This document shows positions 55,393 to 64,000 of a DNA stretch of 64,000 bases, piece after piece; within the stretch, counting starts at the first letter, position 1, and each line of letters opens with the position of its first letter. The stretch is from Dendrosporobacter quercicolus (lineage in GTDB: Bacteria; Bacillota; Negativicutes; DSM-1736; Dendrosporobacteraceae): the NCBI RefSeq assembly GCF_900104455.1, contig NZ_FNHB01000010.1, forward strand, positions 1 to 64,000, read 5' to 3'. Under the pieces are notes generated by a model, which made no database searches, was not told the origin of the DNA, and saw only the letters and a program-made list of their open reading frames with translations. Both the position numbers and the translations under genes were made by a program.

Positions 55393-55403
55393 GTTACTTT
55401 CTA

Positions 55404-55480
55404 TGGTCGGAGCGGCAGGATTCGAACCTGCGGCCCCCTGGTCCCAAGCCAGGTACTCTACCAAACTGAGCCACGCCCCG
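55404..55480 (-). tRNA. tRNA-Pro (anticodon TGG)
   Basis: 77 nt including encoded CCA. Acceptor CGGGGCG / CGCTCCG (with wobble), D arm TGGCTCAGTTTGGTAGAGTA, anticodon stem CCTGG-CTTGGGA-CCAGG giving TGG, and T arm with GGTTCGAATCC. A promoter TTGACT-N17-TAAAAT (55512-55540, minus) stands 32 nt upstream, so it is a single-gene unit. Confidence 0.96.
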
Positions 55481-55511
55481 AATTTAACAATTTATATTGT
55501 CAACATAATAT

Positions 55512-55540
55512 ATTTTAATAAAAAGAAGTCACTTAGTCAA
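55512..55540 (-). promoter_or_regulatory. tRNA-Pro promoter
   Basis: Minus-strand TTGACT (55535-55540), 17 nt, TAAAAT (55512-55517). The start point would lie about 25 nt before the mature tRNA. Confidence 0.7.
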
Positions 55541-55642
55541 GTACTTTTTTTACCAATTCAGGCCGGGCCCGACTCTCACGATAGCTATTCCTACAATCCT
55601 TGCTTTTTCTTTTACCGGCAATCGTTCTTTTTGGGCATAAAA

Positions 55643-55700
55643 ACGCCCCCTTCAAAGTTCCAGATTTTTTTCATATCATCTGTCTACTTAAAAGGGAGCA
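55643..55700 (-). terminator. Terminator after gyrB
   Basis: GCTCCCTT / AAGGGGGC stem (one G-U pair) with GTTTTT on the minus strand, starting 12 nt after the gyrB stop. The end of the dnaA-gyrB block. Confidence 0.7.
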
Positions 55701-55711
55701 TATCCGGTCAG

Positions 55712-57646
<1,935 letters not shown>

Positions 57647-57682
57647 TTACCCCCAACTAAAAATCGCTTGCTTAAATGATGG

Positions 57683-57940
57683 TTACATTTCCTCTTCGCC
57701 ATAGTACACTGTTCCCGCCCGCTTTTTTAAGGTCATTGATGAAATTGCCGATAAATATATTTTTTTATCGGTGACAACAAAACTCTTCGCATGGTCAGGC
57801 GAAATATCAACAATAAGATTCTTTTCCCGCATATTTTTGATAAAATCTTTATTTATCCCTGAGCGAAATGACTTAAGATCATTGATGGCAATCACATCTC
57901 TAAGCGCTACAACAATATCAGATCCTAGGTGTAGAAACAT
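57683..57940 (-). CDS. remB: Extracellular matrix regulator RemB (DUF370)
   Basis: 85 aa, MFLHLGSDIVVALRDVIAINDLKS at the start, as in YaaB/RemB, which sits between recF and gyrB in Bacillus. RemA/RemB family members are small DNA-binding proteins that affect biofilm-matrix genes. ATG at 57940 with AGGAGG upstream; the longer upstream frame belongs to the overlapping DciA-like gene (23-nt overlap). Same relative place as in B. subtilis. Confidence 0.9.
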   Translation of the reverse strand: MFLHLGSDIVVALRDVIAINDLKSFRSGINKDFIKNMREKNLIVDISPDHAKSFVVTDKKIYLSAISSMTLKKRAGTVYYGEEEM

Positions 57941-58772
57941 AGCTTTTCCTCCTGAACTTGTCCAGAGTTTTTTTAGTGAGATTTTCCGTAACATCTTCCG
58001 GTTTTGCCCCGGTGACCAGCATAACCAGAGTCAGCACTTGTAAATTTTCGCTTCGGCCGCTGTTGATCTCATTAGCCAAAAAAACGGTTAATGCGGTTTT
58101 TGCTCTAATAAATTCTTCAGGCAGACATTCCAGATACTTGCACAGTTCAGCATAAGTAAGCCAAGGCGCCTCGGTCAGCAGCTGACGGATATTACTTAAT
58201 TTGACTTCTCTATTTTCAAGTGAGCATACACTGCAATAAGTCAATTCCTTGGGACATAAACTCTCACAAGTTGCGCATTTATGCCAATTGTTCAATTTTT
58301 TCAGCTTTTTGAAAGCCAGATGTTTTTTAATAATTTTAAAAATCTTCTGCCGTAATTTGGTTTCGGCAGTATGCTTTGCCAAATCACTGGCCTGCTGGAG
58401 CTCAGATTCATCAAGCTGGATGAATCTTAACTTTTGATTAATTGTTTCCAGTTTTTCCTCATCTTGATTAGTATTCTTGTCCTTTTTTAAATATCCTGCT
58501 TGGAAACGAATGTCAATAATGGCTTTTTCACCAATGAAAGCATTCAGCTTGTAAATAATTTCTTCTTTCATCATGGACAGGTGATGGCACCATACGGAAT
58601 TATTAACCGCAATTAAGAGCGTACCGCGCTGTACACTGGTGGGTACTGCATGGACAGCGATATCTTTACCGACAATTTCCGGCCAATGTAAAATCGCCGA
58701 TTCGGTATTGTATCTTTTGGCTAAACCAAGATTTTGCAAGGTACTAGGTAGTATGTCCCGTAATTGATTCAT
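57918..58772 (-). CDS. DciA-like protein (DUF721) with long C-terminal extension
   Basis: 284 aa from ATG 58772 (overlaps recF stop as ATGA; AAAGGAG upstream). Residues ~5-100 are a DUF721/DciA domain (LGLAKRYNTESAILHWPEIVGKDIAVHAVPTSVQRGTLLIAVNNSVWCHHLSMMKEEIIYKLN). DciA is the predicted ancestral helicase-loading partner of DnaB. The extension carries a charged stretch, a possible zinc site CATCESLCPKELTYCSVC (~residue 175) and a helical C-terminus (~200-280). Typical DUF721 proteins are 90-180 aa, so this is long. Lies where Bacillus has no homologue. Confidence 0.8.
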   Translation of the reverse strand: MNQLRDILPSTLQNLGLAKRYNTESAILHWPEIVGKDIAVHAVPTSVQRGTLLIAVNNSVWCHHLSMMKEEIIYKLNAFIGEKAIIDIRFQAGYLKKDKNTNQDEEKLETINQKLRFIQLDESELQQASDLAKHTAETKLRQKIFKIIKKHLAFKKLKKLNNWHKCATCESLCPKELTYCSVCSLENREVKLSNIRQLLTEAPWLTYAELCKYLECLPEEFIRAKTALTVFLANEINSGRSENLQVLTLVMLVTGAKPEDVTENLTKKTLDKFRRKSYVSTPRI

Positions 58773-59875
58773 ACTAAGCACTCCTTTACGTTTCCCGCAG
58801 TAACAATATAATATTTTCCCGGTTTCCATTCCGGAAAAAACTTACCATCTGTCGCAGTAATAAACGTTTGAATCCGGTCTTTGATAAAGAAAAGCAGTTG
58901 CTCGCGGCGGTTTTCGTCAAGCTCGCTCATCACATCATCAAGCAGTAAGACGGGGTATTCGCCGGTCTCAGACTTGATAAACTCTAATTCGGCGAGTTTT
59001 AAAGCCAGAACACCGGTACGCTGCTGACCTTGTGAACCAAAGGTTCTTAAATTCACGCCATTTACAGTTAAGACAATATCATCACGGTGCGGGCCTATCC
59101 CTGTACTGCCCCGCAGGATATCAATATTGCGGCTGTCGATCAGCCGCCGGTGGTAACATTCAGCCAGGTTGGGCTGAGCGTCTGTTTCTATACCGCTGGT
59201 TTGATATCCTATGAACAAATTTTCTTTGTTATCAGTCATTCTGCGGTGCATTAAATTGGCCAGCATTGCCAGCTTTTTGACTGTTTCCAGCCGCTTTAGA
59301 ACTAAAGCGGCCGCTAAAACAGCTAACTGATCATCCCAGGAGTCCAGCAAATCGGCTTTGGCTTTTTTTTCCCGGATTTTTTTTAATAAGGTATTACGTT
59401 GCATGACAATCCGGTTATACTGCAGCAATTTCCGGTAATAAGAGGGATTGGCCTGTGATATCTCCATATCAAGAAAACGCCTGCGGCCAACAGGCGCTCC
59501 TTTAATTAACAGCAAGTCTTCCGGAGAAAACAGCACGACATTTAGAGCGCCCATAAGCTCGCGCGGTTTCACCCGGTGGCTGTTATAGTTAATTTCCTTA
59601 TTCTGGTTATTGGTAAATTTAAAGTTGAGGTTGTTTTCAATATCCAGCCTGGTAAACCTAATATTGATACTGCCCGCAGGCTGCTGCCACCGAATTAATT
59701 CCGCATCAATATTGGTACGATGAGACCGTCCTATTGCACCATAATAGATTGCCTCGAGGATATTGGTTTTCCCCTGGGCGTTGTGGCCTAAAAAGATATT
59801 GATATTGTGTGTGAATTTTAATGATAACTTTACATAATTTCTATAATTACGTAAATCAAGTTGATTTATTCGCAT
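58769..59875 (-). CDS. recF: DNA replication and repair protein RecF
   Basis: 368-aa SMC-like ATPase that loads RecA at single-strand gaps. Walker A GHNAQGKTNILEAIYYG (~residue 30), signature GSQGQQRTGVLALKLAE (~275) and Walker B YPVLLLDDVMSELD (~305). Usual length for the family. ATG preceded by AAGG; 11 nt after yaaA. Classical neighbour of dnaN and gyrB. Confidence 0.96.
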   Translation of the reverse strand: MRINQLDLRNYRNYVKLSLKFTHNINIFLGHNAQGKTNILEAIYYGAIGRSHRTNIDAELIRWQQPAGSINIRFTRLDIENNLNFKFTNNQNKEINYNSHRVKPRELMGALNVVLFSPEDLLLIKGAPVGRRRFLDMEISQANPSYYRKLLQYNRIVMQRNTLLKKIREKKAKADLLDSWDDQLAVLAAALVLKRLETVKKLAMLANLMHRRMTDNKENLFIGYQTSGIETDAQPNLAECYHRRLIDSRNIDILRGSTGIGPHRDDIVLTVNGVNLRTFGSQGQQRTGVLALKLAELEFIKSETGEYPVLLLDDVMSELDENRREQLLFFIKDRIQTFITATDGKFFPEWKPGKYYIVTAGNVKECLV

Positions 59876-59885
59876 AAATATAACC

Positions 59886-60101
59886 TTATTCTGCGGTTAC
59901 TTGCCATTTCCCCAGCCCTTCAATCGCAATAATATCGCCAGGATAAACTTTTTTTCGTCTTTCGGTGACAATGACATTGTTCAGCTCGATTATTCCCGCC
60001 TCAACCATAGACTTGACTTGCCCTCCGCTTTGAGCGATACCGGCCCATTTCAGCAACTGGTCGAGATGAATAACCGTTGTATTGATCGCTATATCCTCCA
60101 T
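59886..60101 (-). CDS. yaaA: S4-domain RNA-binding protein YaaA
   Basis: 71 aa from ATG 60101, with GGTGGAGG 8 nt upstream; a longer frame upstream lacks a ribosome site. The S4 motif is IHLDQLLKWAGIAQSGGQVKSMVEAGIIELNNVIVTERRKKVYPGDII. It always sits between dnaN and recF in Firmicutes (Bacillus YaaA, linked to ribosome assembly). Confidence 0.92.
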   Translation of the reverse strand: MEDIAINTTVIHLDQLLKWAGIAQSGGQVKSMVEAGIIELNNVIVTERRKKVYPGDIIAIEGLGKWQVTAE

Positions 60102-60205
60102 GCAGTGATCCTCCACCAATGCAAGCTTATTCACAAGCCTGAATTTGTATTTCAACAGCCGGAATGTAAATGGGCCGTCATTGGACACATCCTCGCCCGC
60201 TATGT

Positions 60206-61315
60206 TTAGTTTGTCCTGACAGGCGTAATAATATAGGTATAATTTGGATCATCCACCGGTTTTAAACTGGCAGGACTCAGTGGCGTATTTAAAGCAAAAG
60301 ACAGTTGGTCGCTATTGATATTTTTTAAAATGTCGGTGACATATTTAGCGTTAAAAGCAATATCCAGTTCATTGCCGTCAATGCTTGCGGCTACACTTTC
60401 CTCAGCCTTGCCGATGTCCGGATTATTAGAGGTAATGAGGATTCTATTATTGCCAAAGGATAACTTAATGACATTGTATTCACCATCGCGCGCCAATAAA
60501 GAAACACGTTCCACGGCATCAAGAAATTCGTCCGTATTAATCGTCACTGTAGTGGCAAAGTTAGGCGGTATTACCCTGTTGTAATCAGGAAACTGCCCTT
60601 CAATCACTCGTGAGATGATGTAGACGTTATCAAAGGAAAACCCGATCTGATTGCGCTGGCAGCTAATCGTTACATCAGAAGGTACATCGGAAACCATAAT
60701 TCTGGCCAATTCATTTAAGATTTTGGCTGGGATGATCATTTTCAGGCTTCCGTCAAACTGATCGATGAAATCTTTTTTCAAAGCTAAACGGTGCGTATTG
60801 GTTGCTACCATAGTTACATCATGGCCGGCTACTTCCAGTAAGCCGCCGGTGAAGATTGGCCGTGCTTCATCACTGGCGCAGGCAAATACCGTCTTTTTTA
60901 TCAGCTCTTTTAAGATATTATCCCTGATTTTAAATTCTGTTTCCCCGGCCAGCGGTTTTAAAACCGGAAATTCTTCCGCCGGCAGGCATAAAAGATTAAA
61001 CTGGGCCAGATTAGAAGTAATTTTAATTGTCCGATCCTCCTGACTGGAGGAAATTTCAATTGTCTCACCAGGCAGTTTTCTCACAACTTCCTGAAAATAG
61101 CGGCCGGAAAGTACTACTGTTCCAGGTTCATCGATGTTTGCTTCTATTTTACAGCTTACCCCTATTTCATAATCGGTTGCCTGTAATTCTAAAATATTAT
61201 TGGAGGCAGCTATATAGATTCCGGTTAGAATCGGCAGTTGAGCCTTGGTCGCCACAGCTTTCTGGACAATTTGCACCGCATGAATCAGCAGGTCTTTGCT
61301 ACAGGTTATTTTCAT
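60206..61315 (-). CDS. dnaN: DNA polymerase III beta sliding clamp
   Basis: 369 aa from the ATG at 61315 (GGAGGG upstream). The clamp encircles DNA as a dimer and tethers polymerase. The N-terminus MKITCSKDLLIHAVQIVQKAVATKAQLPILTGIYIAA and the C-terminus YTYIITPVRTN are typical, with three repeat domains of ~120 residues. It follows dnaA, separated by a 247-bp gap that holds a few DnaA boxes. Confidence 0.97.
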   Translation of the reverse strand: MKITCSKDLLIHAVQIVQKAVATKAQLPILTGIYIAASNNILELQATDYEIGVSCKIEANIDEPGTVVLSGRYFQEVVRKLPGETIEISSSQEDRTIKITSNLAQFNLLCLPAEEFPVLKPLAGETEFKIRDNILKELIKKTVFACASDEARPIFTGGLLEVAGHDVTMVATNTHRLALKKDFIDQFDGSLKMIIPAKILNELARIMVSDVPSDVTISCQRNQIGFSFDNVYIISRVIEGQFPDYNRVIPPNFATTVTINTDEFLDAVERVSLLARDGEYNVIKLSFGNNRILITSNNPDIGKAEESVAASIDGNELDIAFNAKYVTDILKNINSDQLSFALNTPLSPASLKPVDDPNYTYIITPVRTN

Positions 61316-61398
61316 TATTTTTCCCTCCATTGGCATATTATTACTGAACAATACATATAATAGTAAAATAGTCGTATTAGTAGTAGGGCCTGTAGATA

Positions 61399-61482
61399 TG
61401 TGTATAAATTTGTTGAAGGCTTGTCAAAGCGACAGCTTGGCTGTTGGTAATATGTAGATAAGCCTAACTGCAGTTATGCACA
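61399..61482. other. DnaA boxes between dnaA and dnaN
   Basis: Perfect boxes TTATACACA (61399-61407, minus) and TTATGCACA (61474-61482, plus); weaker ones near 61547 and 61555. They correspond to the second box cluster of bipartite Gram-positive origins (as between dnaA and dnaN in Bacillus). Confidence 0.7.
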
Positions 61483-61562
61483 TATTCACAGGCTAAGCCT
61501 GTTCAAAAGTTAGTCACAGTTGGTATACAGGTTAATCGAATGGTTATAAACAGATTTATGCA

Positions 61563-63062
61563 CTACATGCTTTCAATGCGCTTGATAAGTTCCTTGATGG
61601 TATGATTCAGTTTTGTATCCTCGTTTCGTTCACGGCTTATTTTGGCATGGGCGTGAATTACGGTAGTATGATCGCGCCCGCCAAACATTTCACCGATCCT
61701 GGGCAATGACGTGTCCGTAAGTTCACGGCATAAATACATGGCAATCTGACGGGGAAAGGCAACATTCCGGGTTCGTTTTTTTGCCAATAGTTCATCCATT
61801 TTTATTTTAAAAAAGGAGGCTACAATATCCTGGATAAGTTCCATTGTAATTTGTTTGGGACGGCCATTGGGAAAAATATCTTTTAGCGCTTCAGCTGCCA
61901 GATCAATATCAATAGGCTGTTTTGTAAGTGAGGCATAAGCCATTACTCTAATCAGCGCTCCTTCAAGTTCGCGAATGTTGTTGTCGATCCGGCTGGCGAT
62001 ATAAACCATAACGTCATTGTGAACATTGAGATTTTCCAGCATTGCTTTTTTTCGTAGAATGGCAATTCTTGTTTCCAGGTCCGGCGCCTGAATATCGGTG
62101 ATCAGACCCCATTCAAAACGGGAGCGCAGACGGTCTTCGAGCGTTTGGATATCACGCGGCGGCCTGTCACTGGATATGATGATTTGCTTATTTGCTTCAT
62201 GCAGGGTATTAAAGGTATGAAAAAATTCTTCCTGGGTATGTTCTTTTTTCGATAAAAACTGGATATCGTCTACGAGTAAGACGTCAATATTCCGGTATTT
62301 TTGGCGGAAACTTTCCGGATTGCCATCTCTGATTGAATTGATTAACTCATTGGTAAATTTCTCACTGGAAATATAGACAACTTTCAGACCCGAATGATTT
62401 TTAAGTATTCTGTGGCCAATGGCATGCATGAGGTGGGTTTTACCTAAACCAACGCCGCCATAAATAAAAAAAGGATTGTAAACCTGGGCCGGCGCTTCGG
62501 CTACAGCCAGCGAAGCGGCATGGGCAAACCGGTTGGAATTGCCGATAACAAAGGTTTCAAAGATATATTTCGGGTTTAGCGGCAGGGATTCTTCAGTTGT
62601 TAAAAGTTGGGGCTGTTTAGCATCCGGTTCAGCAGTTTTTGTCATGGGGACAGGGGAGCTGGCAGAGGGAAGTGCAGAATTGGTGTATTGAGCAGTAGTA
62701 TTTCTGTAAGAATTCCGGGGATAAGCTGCAGTAGCCTGGCTATTTTTTTCTGCCGGAAAATTTTGTGTACTTTCCGGTTCTTCCGGCAGATTAGCCGGTT
62801 CAACTTCTAAATCCAGATTTGTAATCTGAATGGTTAAAGAACTTTGGGTGACAGTTTGGACAGCATTGACGATGACCGGCAGATAACGGGATTCCAGCCA
62901 TTCCTTCATGATTTGTTTTGGTGTACCGATTTCCAGAGTGGTTTCGGTAATGGCTAAAGGAATCGTTGGTTTTATCCAAGTATCAAACGCCAATTTGGAC
63001 AAATCCTGCTCTAATTTTTTTAAAACTTGCTCCCATATTGCCGGTAATCTAACGTCGTCCAT
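61563..63062 (-). CDS. dnaA: Chromosomal replication initiator DnaA
   Basis: 499 aa from ATG 63062 (AAAGGAT upstream; a TTG 9 nt earlier is too close to it). Domain I (~1-85), a linker rich in Ser/Thr/Pro (~90-160), the AAA+ domain with [15 protein letters not shown] (~residue 205) and LLVDDIQFL (~265), and the C-terminal HTH with [14 protein letters not shown] (~470). Drives origin melting at the adjacent oriC. First gene of the minus-strand cluster. Confidence 0.98.
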   Translation of the reverse strand: MDDVRLPAIWEQVLKKLEQDLSKLAFDTWIKPTIPLAITETTLEIGTPKQIMKEWLESRYLPVIVNAVQTVTQSSLTIQITNLDLEVEPANLPEEPESTQNFPAEKNSQATAAYPRNSYRNTTAQYTNSALPSASSPVPMTKTAEPDAKQPQLLTTEESLPLNPKYIFETFVIGNSNRFAHAASLAVAEAPAQVYNPFFIYGGVGLGKTHLMHAIGHRILKNHSGLKVVYISSEKFTNELINSIRDGNPESFRQKYRNIDVLLVDDIQFLSKKEHTQEEFFHTFNTLHEANKQIIISSDRPPRDIQTLEDRLRSRFEWGLITDIQAPDLETRIAILRKKAMLENLNVHNDVMVYIASRIDNNIRELEGALIRVMAYASLTKQPIDIDLAAEALKDIFPNGRPKQITMELIQDIVASFFKIKMDELLAKKRTRNVAFPRQIAMYLCRELTDTSLPRIGEMFGGRDHTTVIHAHAKISRERNEDTKLNHTIKELIKRIESM

Positions 63063-63116
63063 TGATGTCAATCCTTTCTAACGCAAATATCAACAAAATT
63101 CATAAACATGCTACAT

Positions 63117-63435
63117 AACTTATCCACAAAACTATCAACAGCTGTGAATAAGTTTTTCCATAAACAGGTAAAATAGACGAAAAAAAAATACAACAGCGGT
63201 AAGGAGAAATACTCCGCAGTCTTGTATTTCCTAATATTAAGCACTTACTCACCGTTGTGGATAAATCTGTGTATAAAGAGGGCATTCTGTGAATAACACT
63301 TTATTTTATGTAGATAAAAATAGCTTTAGCTGTTTCGTGTGGATAACTTTCAAGAATTATATTAGCAAAAGAATGGAAAGTTATCAACATATTTTTATGC
63401 TCATGACAGTGAATTAGAAAATTTATCCACATGTC
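63117..63435. other. oriC: Chromosomal origin oriC (main DnaA-box cluster)
   Basis: At least seven perfect or near-perfect TTATNCACA boxes: 63120-63128 (+), 63143-63151 (-), 63256-63264 (-), 63268-63276 (-), 63288-63296 (-), 63338-63346 (-), 63423-63431 (+), plus TTATCAACA at 63381. AT-rich tracts (63295-63330, 63355-63420) could be the unwinding element. It fills the dnaA-rpmH gap, as in Bacillus. Gene directions diverge here. Confidence 0.93.
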
Positions 63436-63460
63436 GCTTAACGTTCATTACGCAATTTTC

Positions 63461-63489
63461 TTGACACTTTGAGCTGGCTAGTCTATAAT
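63461..63489 (+). promoter_or_regulatory. rpmH promoter
   Basis: Consensus TTGACA, 17 nt, TATAAT; the transcript would run through rpmH and rnpA. Confidence 0.9.
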
Positions 63490-63554
63490 TTTTATAGTTA
63501 AAATTGATGATTTTGACCGTAGTTTCCGTTTTGTAGTAAGGAGGTGTGTAATAG

Positions 63555-63689
63555 ATGAAACGTACTTATCAACCAAATACATTGTGGAAAAAAAGAACGC
63601 ACGGATTTCGTGAGCGCATGAAAACCAAAGGTGGTCGTCTGGTTCTCAAGAGAAGACGTGCTAGAGGCAGAAAAAAATTATCTGCTTAG
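63555..63689 (+). CDS. rpmH: Ribosomal protein bL34
   Basis: 44 aa, [18 protein letters not shown] and a basic end [12 protein letters not shown], exactly L34. ATG preceded by GGAGGTG. First gene right of oriC on the plus strand, followed by rnpA as in almost all Firmicutes. Confidence 0.98.
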   Translation: MKRTYQPNTLWKKRTHGFRERMKTKGGRLVLKRRRARGRKKLSA

Positions 63690-63740
63690 TAGGCCGCTTA
63701 AAGTGGCCTATTTTTTCCATATGGTAGGATGATTACTGTG

Positions 63741-64000
63741 ATGTATAAGTTATCCAAGCAGGGAATTCTGCGCAATAAAAATAGCTTTCAGTCTGTATAC
63801 CGTTCAGGGAAGTCTTATGCCAATAAAACAATGGTGCTTTATGTGCTGCCTAATATTGGCGATCGAAAAACAGGCTTTGCCGCCGGCAAAAGGCTGGGGA
63901 ATGCCGTTATCCGCAATCGGGTAAAAAGGCTGCTACGGGAGGCTTACCGGCTGAATCAACATCGCTTAAAGCCTGGTGTTGATTTAATACTGGTAGGTCG
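63741..64000 (+). CDS. rnpA: Ribonuclease P protein component (partial, 3' truncated by window)
   Basis: The first ~86 codons: MYKLSKQGILRNKNSFQSVY, then the RNase P signature GKRLGNAVIRNRVKRLLREAYR. It binds the RNase P RNA and assists tRNA 5' processing. The reading frame is open to the window edge. A GTG at 63738 is an alternative start. 51 nt after rpmH. Confidence 0.96.
   Translation, partial: MYKLSKQGILRNKNSFQSVYRSGKSYANKTMVLYVLPNIGDRKTGFAAGKRLGNAVIRNRVKRLLREAYRLNQHRLKPGVDLILVG

Overview
The window looks like the replication-origin region of an endospore-forming diderm Firmicute (class Negativicutes, most like the Sporomusaceae). Firmicute and sporulation traits are a T-box leader, the dnaA-dnaN-yaaA-recF-remB-gyrB order, a prkA-yhbH-spoVR operon, BioW, a YneA-like SOS gene behind LexA boxes and a yybP-ykoY riboswitch. 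Outer-membrane traits are a TonB-dependent receptor with a Fur box and two RND efflux systems with adaptors. The species is an inference; no full-length marker is present, only the 5' end of a 16S gene.

Layout. 1-600: 5' end of a 16S rRNA gene (minus strand) with two tandem promoters. 600-2900: T-box-controlled pheA-aroF. 3.1-5.7 kb: ABC-F ATPase and a YitT-type membrane protein. 5.8-10.1 kb: first RND pump and adaptor. 10.2-12.7 kb: gyrA. 12.9-16.9 kb: MntP/YtaF-like protein, a MocR regulator divergent from a small ORF and an EamA-like protein, a possible stand-alone small RNA, and two small proteins. 17-21.5 kb: prkA-yhbH-spoVR. 21.7-23.3 kb: cyclophilin, a repeat element and a beta-lactamase-fold lipoprotein. 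23.5-28.3 kb: TetR-adaptor-RND operon. 28.3-32.7 kb: CorA, YkuD and a Ca2+-type P-ATPase.

32.8-37.7 kb is an AT-rich accessory stretch. It encodes a sensor kinase, then an acyl-homoserine-lactone-synthase/FeeM-like acyltransferase fused to a cyclic-nucleotide-binding-type domain, then a radical SAM protein with a cobalamin-binding-like N-terminus. This is the best candidate for an undescribed system, possibly making and sensing a fatty-acyl signal or lipid. 38-41.2 kb: stress-type SDR, an unusual multidomain regulator and a HAD phosphatase. 41.3-46 kb: biotin operon (putative transporter-bioW-bioF-bioD-bioA) behind a BirA-type operator. 46.1-51 kb: LysR, Mn2+ riboswitch-terC-htpX, Gmk paralogue, nitrilase and an unknown protein.

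51.3-55.5 kb: TonB receptor preceded by a decayed HemN/HutW-type radical SAM fragment and a Fur box, a small cysteine-containing ORF, a lone KhtT-like RCK_C protein, the YneA-like gene and tRNA-Pro(TGG). 55.7-63.1 kb: gyrB, remB, a DciA-like gene, recF, yaaA, dnaN and dnaA on the minus strand. 63.1-63.5 kb: oriC, with a dense DnaA-box cluster. 63.5-64 kb: rpmH and the start of rnpA on the plus strand. Most housekeeping genes left of oriC (rRNA, gyrA, gyrB, dnaA-dnaN-recF, biotin operon) lie on the minus strand, so they are transcribed away from oriC along the leading strand. A family of three related GGGTGTC hairpins is dispersed over 31 kb.
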